Of a stretch of DNA of 7,154 bases, positions 1 through 6,400 are shown piece after piece. How positions within the stretch are numbered: position 1 is the stretch's first letter; each line of letters begins with the position of its first letter. Position numbers and translations under genes: made by a program. This stretch comes from Terriglobia bacterium (GTDB lineage: Bacteria > Acidobacteriota > Terriglobia > UBA7540). The notes beneath the pieces are model-generated. The model did no database searches. It worked only from the letters and a program-made list of their open reading frames with translations, and had not been told where the DNA came from. The stretch lies in NCBI GenBank assembly GCA_030040515.1, contig JASHTO010000128.1, positions 1 to 7,154 of the forward strand, read 5' to 3'.

Positions 1-524
1 ACTCCCTCTGCCTTCATGGCCCTCCCCAGGCTGTTTATGCCTTCCGTCCACACGTGGACGGCATCCACGTCCAGCTTGCCGTCCGTATGGGGAAGCCGAC
101 CATCGCTGATGATAATGTATTTTGCGCCCATTTCCGCGCTGGCGGTGGCCACCGGGCGAAGCGCTTCAATGTCGCCGGGAATTTTTTCCTTCGGGTAAAG
201 TGTGGCGCCGTTGTGCAAGGCTACGAGTTGCATGTGGTGTGCCTCAAAGTCGCGGCGGCACTGGGCTGCCTGCCCGAAGCGAGGCTTAAGACTAGCCGCG
301 TTGGTTTCAAATCCCGTGTAATCGAGACGGGCGAGCGTATCAAGAATTTTCATAAGCTCGTCGTAGTCCTTTATGGGCACTCCAAAAATGTTGGTCTGCG
401 CGCCGATGTGGATGCGTTCATCCCGCAGCTTGGGCGCGGCCCAGGCAGTGCTGCCGTTGGGTGCGAGCGCTCCACCCAGCAGGGCTGCGGCCGATTCCAA
501 TGCTTGCCGTCGGTTCATTTTCAT
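1..524 (-). CDS. Secreted sugar phosphate isomerase/epimerase-like protein (partial, C-terminus beyond the left edge)
   Basis: Reading the minus strand from the ATG at 524 to the window edge gives about 174 residues with no stop, so the gene is cut off at its 3' end. The start is supported by GAGGAA (529-534) four bases upstream of the ATG; a second in-frame ATG lies two codons later. The N-terminus (MKMNRRQALESAAALLGG, then small residues ending near AWAA) resembles a Tat-type leader with a twin Arg, so export to the periplasm is likely. The mature part starts near KLRDERIHIGAQTNIFG and shows alternating strand/helix segments typical of the xylose-isomerase-like TIM barrel (AP endonuclease 2 superfamily): LDYTGFETN, MQLVALHNG, MGAKYIIISDGR. 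Members of this group isomerise or epimerise sugars or related polyols, but the metal-binding residues usually lie further on and are not visible here, so the substrate cannot be named. Fold assignment is fairly secure; activity is not. Confidence 0.8.
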   Translation of the reverse strand, partial: MKMNRRQALESAAALLGGALAPNGSTAWAAPKLRDERIHIGAQTNIFGVPIKDYDELMKILDTLARLDYTGFETNAASLKPRFGQAAQCRRDFEAHHMQLVALHNGATLYPKEKIPGDIEALRPVATASAEMGAKYIIISDGRLPHTDGKLDVDAVHVWTEGINSLGRAMKAEG

Positions 525-632
525 AAAATTCCTCACTCTATCTTTAGGATTGCATTTTATCGTGAAAGGGTTTCTCTGTATCGGCGAGGTTGAGATAAAC
601 GCCTTGAAGACGCAAATCAATTTGGGCGGTGT

Positions 633-659
633 CAGGGGATGGAGCGAGTCCATCTCCTG
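633..659 (-). terminator. Stem-loop downstream of the receptor pseudogene, possible terminator
   Basis: An 11-base stem (633-643 with 649-659, one G/T-type mismatch) closes a five-base loop GCGAG. It lies 13 bases past the stop of the minus-strand receptor remnant and about 110 bases before the isomerase start, where a terminator would be expected. There is no T-run after it on either strand, so it is not a classical intrinsic terminator; it could be an mRNA end-protecting hairpin or chance. The rest of 525-671 shows only the isomerase ribosome binding site and no convincing promoter. Confidence 0.3.
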
Positions 660-671
660 GTGCCTTCCGGG

Positions 672-1325
672 TCAGAAGTGCAGCTTAAGCGCGAATTGAA
701 TAATTCGTGGAAGCGAATTCGGGGTTGTGATCGTTCCTTGGTTACCGGGGAGAAGGCTGGCCGCGGAGTTGAATGTATTAGAGGGGATCCCGAGGATCGG
801 GTGGTTCCAAATGTTGAAGGACTCGGCCCGGAATTCGAGGTTAAACCGCTCCGTTATTTCCGTGTGTTTAATCAATCCCAGATCCTCAGAAAATCCCGAC
901 GGACCGCGACGAGCCCCGCCCAATTGCTGTGAAATACTTATAAGTGTGGGGAATGGGAGTACCCACTTCCGCCTGCTCGTCATAGCCTAGCAACATGTCA
1001 GCCAGGCCGTTCCCGGCTTCGCAGCCAGTTGTGCCCGCGGCAGCGCCGGGACAGGTGGCGGTTCCCGTCTTGGGATTGGCGCGGTCGCGCGTCTCGACGC
1101 CAGTCCAATCAAAGTATCCTGTAGAAATCTGGTTATCGTAAGTCATTAATTTCGTGTGCCGATAGTCGCCTCCAACCCGAAGGCTGTGAGTGCCCCGGGT
1201 CATGGTCAGGGCGTCGTTGGCTTCATAGCCGTGCTTCTGCACCACCAGGGGCCGATATTCGCCCGAGCTCGGAGTTACGCCGCCAATGACTAGATCGGGG
1301 AATCCCGAGTAGGCGTTGGGAAACA
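672..1325 (-). pseudogene. Remnant of an Oar-like TonB-dependent receptor gene (N-terminus and most of the barrel missing)
   Basis: Two pieces of a receptor survive on the minus strand. The first (about 1325 down to 930) encodes a mid-barrel segment with ALTMTRGTHSLRVGGDYRH and GNGLADMLLGYDE, equivalent to roughly residues 550-650 of the intact receptor at 3497-7117. The second (about 920 down to 672) is in a different frame. It encodes the end of the protein: GFSEDLGLIKHTEITERFNL, then FRAESFNIWNHP, and the terminal strand RIIQFALKLHF ending in the expected aromatic residue before TGA (672-674). The intact receptor ends with the parallel pattern FRGEFFNFTNTP and RQIQLALKLYF. About 480-490 residues of barrel are absent at the junction near 920-930, and about 540 N-terminal residues (signal peptide, carboxypeptidase-like domain, plug) are absent before 1325. 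The right boundary is approximate. The product cannot be functional. A chimeric assembly is an alternative explanation for the junctions. Confidence 0.82.
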
Positions 1326-1398
1326 GAAATTGTTGATCCCCTTGATAGATTTGAAATATGTGGTTAATTGTATGTCCGTTTTTCGAGGAGAACACACC
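1326..1398 (+). promoter_or_regulatory. AT-rich upstream region and ribosome binding site of the hydrolase pseudogene
   Basis: This stretch is clearly AT-richer than its surroundings and ends in GAGGAG (1385-1390), eight bases before the ATG at 1399, a good Shine-Dalgarno match that decides the start. TTGATA (1342-1347) and TTGAAA (1351-1356) could act as -35 boxes, but no well-spaced -10 box is convincing. TTGAAATATG at 1351-1360 recurs exactly at 2851-2860 in the regulator-receptor intergenic region, which may reflect a shared promoter style or chance. The ribosome binding site is well supported, the promoter is not. Confidence 0.4.
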
Positions 1399-1827
1399 AT
1401 GTCATCCACCATGCACGTCGGTGGGAGGAACGATCTGCATCCAGACGTCAGCATGAATTTCCAGCTCAATCGATGGACTGCCTATGGCGGTCCGCGCTGG
1501 TTTGAAGACGTTCGTCCCCTTGTCCTGAAGTTGACGTCCTACGATGTTTGAAAAGACGCATTCGTGACCCTGGGAGAGAAGGCACTTGCTGACGGCCGCC
1601 CGTTTCACGCCGCGCTACACTTCCGCAGCGCTGAGTTCTTCATGGACCCACGCAAGCAGCCCACCCGCGCGCGCCTGCTCACCGGATCGCGCTCCAACAC
1701 CCTCCACGCATTCACCAGGGACGAGGACGCGCAAATGTATTGCCAACTTGGTAATTTCCCACTCGCCGTTGGCCTGATGGAAGCTTGGGCGGAGGAGCGC
1801 ACCCGCCGGCCGCAACCCGCGGGATAA
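1399..1827 (+). pseudogene. Alpha/beta hydrolase pseudogene (in-frame TGA plus loss of the catalytic core)
   Basis: One frame starting at the ATG at 1399 carries both ends of a hydrolase. The N-terminal part contains MNFQLNRWTAYGG, an acidic helix, then a TGA at 1549-1551 where the frame context (SYDV-stop-KDAFVTLGEKALADG) suggests a former Trp codon. It continues in the same frame through RPFHAALHFRSAEFFMDPRK, a pattern I associate with the N-terminal cap region of FrsA-like/alpha-beta hydrolases. From about 1690 the frame jumps to what looks like the protein's C-terminus: LHAFTRDEDAQMYCQLGN and then a final helix LMEAWAEE, stopping at TAA 1825-1827. Such enzymes are typically about 370-400 residues; only about 142 codons remain, so the nucleophile elbow and most of the catalytic domain are gone. 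The gene converges on the GntR regulator with a 30-base gap. Family naming is from remembered patterns and is moderately secure; the broken state is secure if the naming is right. Confidence 0.72.
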
Positions 1828-1857
1828 CACCCCAGCAAGCGAAATGATGTCTATGAG

Positions 1858-2559
1858 TTAGGTTGAGGAGACGGTTCCCAAGTCTTTCTCAGTATCGCCC
1901 AGATGCTCATTCATTGCCGCGCGCGCTCCCGGAGCGTCACCCCGGCGAATGCATTCGAAAATGGCCTCATGTTGCCGGGTGCGAACCTTGGTTACTTGCA
2001 GACCGGAGAAACTCGCGATGCGGCTCCTGCGCAGCAACTCTCCCAGGGGCGCGAGGATTATGAGAACGGTGGGATTCTTGGTAGCGCGGGCGACTTCCGC
2101 ATGAAACTCCAGATCGGCATCGACGTATCCTTCCGAGTCACCGGGCTTCTCGCGCATTACTTTGAGCGCATCCTCCATGGCCTCCAGGTTTTCCTTCGAG
2201 CGACGTTCGGCGGCGAGGCCCGCCATGGCCACTTCGATGATCTTTCGAACTTCCATCAGGTGCTTCAGGTCGCTCGATGTTCGCCGCAGGAGCATCTTAA
2301 GCGGCCGCGAGACCGATTCGTGGTGCGCTTCCAGCACCCTCGTCCCGAAGCCGCGATCAATGCGCACCAATCCGCTGCTTTCCAGGACCTTGATGGCTTC
2401 GCGAACCACTGTCCGGCTAACTCCCATCTCCTTGCAGAGCTCCGCTTCGGTGGGAAGGAAAGTGTTGGCCGGCCACTCCCCAGCGATAATCTTTTCAGAA
2501 ATGATGTCCGCAACATCCTTATGAAGCGGGCGGCGCGCCTCTTGAAGCCGGGAGATCAT
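1858..2559 (-). CDS. GntR-family transcriptional regulator, FadR subfamily (FCD ligand domain)
   Basis: A 233-residue protein, a normal length for the FadR subfamily of GntR regulators. Residues about 13-75 form the winged helix-turn-helix; the signature PTEAELCKEMGVSRTVVREA followed by IKVLESSGLV and the wing RGFGTRV is classic. Residues about 95-225 form the all-helical FCD effector domain. Its four metal ligands appear to be complete: D149 and H153 (DxxxH), then H197 and H219 with the spacing known from FCD proteins of known structure, so a metal that helps bind a carboxylate-type effector is likely. The start at 2559 is supported by GAGG eleven bases upstream, a slightly long spacing; no alternative start keeps the DNA-binding domain. 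The gene points away from the receptor at 3497. The AT-rich inverted repeat in the receptor promoter is a natural candidate for its operator. In this subfamily the effectors are often sugar acids, lactate-like acids or fatty acyl compounds; which one applies cannot be read here. Confidence 0.95.
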   Translation of the reverse strand: MISRLQEARRPLHKDVADIISEKIIAGEWPANTFLPTEAELCKEMGVSRTVVREAIKVLESSGLVRIDRGFGTRVLEAHHESVSRPLKMLLRRTSSDLKHLMEVRKIIEVAMAGLAAERRSKENLEAMEDALKVMREKPGDSEGYVDADLEFHAEVARATKNPTVLIILAPLGELLRRSRIASFSGLQVTKVRTRQHEAIFECIRRGDAPGARAAMNEHLGDTEKDLGTVSST

Positions 2560-2850
2560 TCTTACTTATACCTCGAGGTGAGTCCATCCCTCGGGAAGGG
2601 ACCGGGTTTGAGTATTACACCAAAAGATGGTCTTGCATCGAATGCGGAAGCCTTGGTTCCTAAGCATCAGTTCTCCGGGAGAGATTCTATCCGCAATTCG
2701 CCCATTCCTCAAACTGCTATTCGGACCGAAACCTAACCACTGCCCTGAATGGCCGCGCGAGGGGCGGTTACCCAACAAGCAGCCTCCGAATTGGCCCATC
2801 CTCATCCTCCTCCACAGTCGAGGGGGTGAAGGGGCCGATTAAAAATCCCA
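2560..2850. other. Non-coding stretch upstream of the GntR gene, no gene seen
   Basis: No reading frame here on either strand looks like protein: the candidates lack a ribosome binding site and show no domain pattern. The only notable items are the regulator's GAGG box and a small palindrome ACCTCGAGGT (2570-2579) that overlaps it, which might affect translation or be chance. I could not identify a convincing promoter for the regulator. Confidence 0.6.
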
Positions 2851-2873
2851 TTGAAATATGATGTCATATATAC
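2851..2873 (+). promoter_or_regulatory. Degenerate copy of the receptor promoter/operator; second candidate GntR site
   Basis: TTGAAATATGAT (2851-2862) matches the first 12 bases of the receptor promoter (TTGACATGTGAT, 3179-3190) at 10 positions. GTCATATATAC (2863-2873) matches its last 11 bases (ATCATATATAG, 3198-3208) at 9. The seven bases between these blocks in the receptor promoter are absent here, which removes proper -35/-10 spacing. The remaining sequence still forms an inverted repeat, ATATGA-TG-TCATAT (2856-2869). It may be an auxiliary operator or a dead promoter copy. Confidence 0.45.
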
Positions 2874-2927
2874 TCTCTAGTGTACTAACTAAGGATATTT
2901 TGTGTCAAACGTTCAAAATTTTTGGCA

Positions 2928-3148
2928 GTGTCTTAATTTCAGCCGTCGCGCTCGTAGGGGCGAGGCGGCGAAGCTGTGAAAAAAACAATCTCACGCCAAG
3001 GCGCAAAGACGCGAAGTCACGCAAGGTCGATGTCCTTGGTTTGCTTGGCGATGCTCTGCGCCTTGGCGTCTTGGCGTGAGGTGTTTTTCTTTTGAGCAGA
3101 TTTTTTCATACCTTCGGCGCCTCGTCCCTACAGGTGAAATTAAGACAC
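2928..3148. repeat. 221-bp foldback (palindromic, MITE-like) repeat element
   Basis: The ends are perfect 14-base inverted repeats, GTGTCTTAATTTCA at 2928-2941 and its complement at 3135-3148. Further inward the arms continue to pair: 2954-2973 matches the complement of 3112-3131 at 18 of 20 positions, the A-run TGAAAAAA (2977-2984) pairs with 3101-3108, and 2990-3016 pairs imperfectly with 3054-3080. Each inner arm holds three 8-base units of the form RCGCNAAG (2993-3016 on the plus strand; 3054-3077 on the minus strand). An apical CAAGG/CCTTG hairpin (3022-3026 with 3034-3038) caps the structure. The arms differ by insertions, so it is an aged or compensated foldback. No flanking target duplication and no transposase are visible. 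Motifs like CGCCAAGACGCAAAG are known to me as widely dispersed repeats of unclear function in many bacterial genomes; that this is one of them is inference. Confidence 0.85.
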
Positions 3149-3178
3149 CACCCGGAAAACCTTGCCGTTAAAAAACAC

Positions 3179-3207
3179 TTGACATGTGATATTATATATC
3201 ATATATA
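3179..3207 (+). promoter_or_regulatory. Sigma70-like promoter of the TonB-dependent receptor gene
   Basis: A consensus -35 box TTGACA (3179-3184) is followed after exactly 17 bases by the -10 box TATATA (3202-3207). The orientation is toward the receptor gene. Transcription would start near 3214, giving a leader of about 280 nt. It is the best promoter in the window. Confidence 0.72.
3184..3204. promoter_or_regulatory. Candidate operator (inverted repeat between -35 and -10)
   Basis: A perfect inverted repeat TGATAT-TAT-ATATCA occupies 3187-3201. Allowing one mismatch, it extends to nine-base arms over 3184-3204. It fills the spacer of the receptor promoter, so a bound protein would block RNA polymerase. 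The divergent GntR/FCD regulator is the obvious candidate binder, as FadR-type proteins bind short AT-rich palindromes as dimers; this pairing is inference. AT-rich palindromes can also arise by chance, but the exact placement is suggestive. Confidence 0.55.
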
Positions 3208-3496
3208 GCCTTCGAGAAAGTCGGTTGGATCGTCAGGTCCATCGGATTCGTTATCTGCGGCTAAGCGTGCGAAGTAGCTCGGCAGGATTCACCCAATGCC
3301 CATCGATCCGCCGCGGGCCTGGACTGAATCTGCACGGGGGCGGAGCTGATTCTGTGCCGAGCCGGCCAAACTTCGGGAAACTGAAGAACAAACCTTGGCA
3401 GTCGGGTCCTGGGAATTCAGGTCAAGCTTGATGGGCGCTGAAGTTGAGCGTGCCGAACACAACATCCCTGTTTCAGAACCGAATTAAGGAGGAGAC
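3208..3496 (+). other. Long 5' leader of the receptor gene with ribosome binding site
   Basis: About 280 bases separate the predicted transcription start from the receptor ATG, with no gene on either strand. The leader ends in AAGGAGG (3486-3492), four bases before the ATG, a strong Shine-Dalgarno sequence that fixes the start. An eight-base inverted repeat (GCTCGGCA at 3277-3284, its complement at 3355-3362) could form a long-range stem. A 17-codon frame at 3296-3349 inside that loop has a weak AGGA eight bases upstream. I do not recognise any known riboswitch. Confidence 0.45.
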
Positions 3497-6400
3497 ATGG
3501 TTTATCGCAGGGTTTTGGCATTGATGCTCGTGGTGTGCGCCTGGGGTGCGGTAGGTACCGCCAGGCTGTTCGCGCAGGCGGATACCGGAACTATCCTGGG
3601 CACAGTTACGGATCAAAGCGGGGCAGTGGTCCCCGGGTCAAAGGTCACGATCACCAATCAGAGCACCGGACTGGTGGATTCAAAGGTCACCGCCAGTGAT
3701 GGCCGCTTCCTGTTCACGCCCATCAAGATCGGGACCTACTCCGTGAAGGCGGAATTCCGCGGGTTCCGAACGGCCGAACGTACCGGCGTCACGGTGGATA
3801 TCCAGCAGCAGGTTTTGGTGAATTTTAGCCTTTCACCCGGAATGGTGACGCAGACCGTGGTGGTCAGCACTCCGCCGTCGCTTCTCGAGACGCAGTCAGG
3901 TTCGCTGGGCCAGGTGATCGAGTCCAAAGAGATCAACGATCTGCCTTTGAACGGACGCAACTTCACCTTTCTGGCGCAGCTCAGTGCCGGCGTCATTCCC
4001 GATTACATTTCCGGCGGCGCCGCGGCGAATACCACGACGGGCGGGTTCATCGCCAACGGCTTTCGTTACGAGCAGGACAATTACATGCTCGACGGGCTCG
4101 ATAACAATAACCGCATGACCGGCTATGGCAATACCGGCGCCTCATACGTGGCTTTGCCCCCCGTCGACGCCATTGAGGAGTTCAATCTCCAAACCAATTC
4201 CTACAGCGCGCAATTCGGCCGCAGCGCCGGCGCCATCATGAACGCCACAACCAAGTCCGGCACCAATCAAATCCACGGCGACGTCTGGGAATTCGTTCGC
4301 AACGACGATCTGGATTCCGCCGACTTCTTCCAGGATGCCGCGGGAAACACCAAAGGGAAGTACCAGCGCAACCAGTTTGGAGGAGCGGTGGGCGGTCCCG
4401 TCTATCTGCCTCACATTTACGATGGAAAAAACAAGACCTTCTTTTTCTTCGATTATGAGGGGCAGCGGATTCGCCAGGCGGTTCCTCTCACCACCACGGT
4501 TTCCACTGTGGCGGAAGCCAGCAGCGGGTATACCAATTTCGCGGACCTCATCAGCGGGCAGAGCGGCGCTCTTTACGGCCCCGACGCGCTGGGCCGCAAG
4601 TACCCGATCGGGACTCTTTTGAACCCCGCTACCACGCGCGGCCCCTTCAATGCCGGGCAAGCTGACCCGGTCACAGGGCTCACGTTCACCAGTTCCTGCA
4701 ATGCCTGCTACGTTCGCGACCCCTTCCCCGGCAACGTCATTCCGGCCAGTCAAATCTTTGCAGGAGCGGCGAAGATTCTCTCCATGTACCCTGCGCCGAA
4801 CATCCCCAATGCCGGGATCTTCAACAATTACGCGGCGAATCTTCCGTTGACCCAGAACGTCGATCAGTATGATATTCGCGCGGACCAGAACTTCAGCTCC
4901 CGCGATCAGTTCTTCGCGCGTTACAGCCACTTGCATTCGCCGGGCATTAATCCCAACGACGGCGATTATTCCGGTAACGTGCTCAACCTGCCCACGGTGC
5001 TTTCCGACATGCACGACGCGGTGGCGGGTTACACTCACACTTTCACCCCCACCCTCATCAACGAAGCGCGAGTGGGTTACAGCCGCCTCCACAGCGCCAC
5101 ACTTCAGGAGAATGCCTCCAACTATGGACTTCCCGCGCAACTGGGAATTCCCGACATCCCGCAAGGCAACTTAAACGGAGGAATTCCCGCCATGGTGGTG
5201 TCCGACTTGTCGTGGCTCGGGAACGGGACGCAGGAGCCCGATAACGAGTTCAGCGAGACCACGCAGGTTGCCGACAATGTGACGAAAATCAAAGGCAAGC
5301 ACACCCTGAAGGCGGGCTTTATGTACATGCACATGGCCTTCCCTTTTACCACGGATACATTTGGCCGCGGCCGCTGGCGCTATAACGGAACGTACGCGGC
5401 AATCGTGGGCCTGGGGGACGCCAGCACGGGGCGCGCGCAATACCTGCTTAATCCTATTCCCTCGATTCTCCCCGCCGCCGACAGCGGAGTGAACTACACG
5501 GGCGGTGTGGACAGTCTCACGGTTTCAAACGTCGCGCCCATTGCCACCAGCCAGGGTTATTACGGCATGTATTTTCAGGATGACTGGAAACTAACGTCCA
5601 AGCTCACCCTGAACCTGGGATTGCGCGATGAGTATTACCCTTGGTACCGTGACCGGTTCGGGGCCATGGCCAACCTGGTGCCCAACCTGAACTGGCAAGG
5701 CGGAGAATTCCTGATGCCCACGAGCACCGCCAACTCCACGCTCTCGACGTCGTTCCTGACCGCCTTGGGCAACGATGGCATCAAGGTGACTCCGGACAGT
5801 AACTCCTCCCTCGTTAACACCCCCTCGACAAATTGGGCGCCGCGCTTTGGATTCGCCTACTCGGTGACCTCCAAGTTCGTGGCGCGGGGAGGATTCGGTT
5901 TGTTCTATGGCGGAGCAGATGACCAGGGAAGCGCGACGAGCCTTGCCGGCAACTATCCCTTCCTATACACGCTGGTCTACAACGCTCCCAACTCCGTGAA
6001 TCCCGCCGAACCCAACGCCTCCGTGGGCGCGCTGAGCAATGGCTTCACGAACGTCGGCCTGACCGCCAGCACCGTGACGGCGGGAGCAGTTTCACCCCGT
6101 GGCATCACTCCCAATTACAGCATTCCCACGGCCTACGAGGGCAACCTGACCCTGCAATACCAATTGACGCGCAACACCATGGGAAGCATCGGTTACGTTT
6201 ACACGGGCGGCCGCCACCTGGACAGCGTTACGGAGGCAAATCTGCCCAACGTCCTCTTGCCTCCTACCACCAGCAACCTCCTGCCTTACCTGCCGTACCC
6301 GGATCTTTCACGCGGCTACTTTTATGTAACCACTCAGGCCGACAGTTATTACAACGGCATGCAGTTCAATATTCAAAGGCGCTTCGGCGCGGGGCTGGAT

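Noticed and set aside
54..593. 179-residue plus-strand frame at the left end
   Set aside because: It is antisense to the isomerase-like gene, whose minus-strand translation makes clear protein sense.
2570..2579. Palindrome ACCTCGAGGT as the regulator's own operator
   Set aside because: It is a ten-base palindrome overlapping the ribosome binding site and does not resemble the AT-rich sites at 2856 and 3187; too weak to call.
646..2588. Nine-base match GAGTCCATC at 646-654 and 2580-2588
   Set aside because: Short enough to occur by chance in 7 kb, and the flanks do not match.
1903..2736. 277-residue open frame on the plus strand over the regulator
   Set aside because: It is antisense to the clear GntR gene and has no recognisable domain and no ribosome binding site.
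2566..2842. Small frames on both strands upstream of the regulator
   Set aside because: They have no start signals, no domain pattern and no hydrophobic or charged organisation.
2990..3077. CRISPR-like array suggested by the repeated RCGCNAAG units
   Set aside because: The units are 8 bases long, directly adjacent, without spacers, and inverted between the arms.
2858..3079. 73-residue frame containing LTPRRKDAKSRK
   Set aside because: The peptide is just translation of the foldback arm's RCGCNAAG units; such peptides are common spurious calls.
3186..3431. 81-residue frame over the receptor promoter and leader
   Set aside because: Its start codon lies inside the predicted promoter spacer and there is no ribosome binding site.
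4142..5164. 340-residue open frame on the minus strand
   Set aside because: It lies wholly inside the receptor gene, in antisense. Its composition is a by-product of the receptor's codon use, with no domain pattern.
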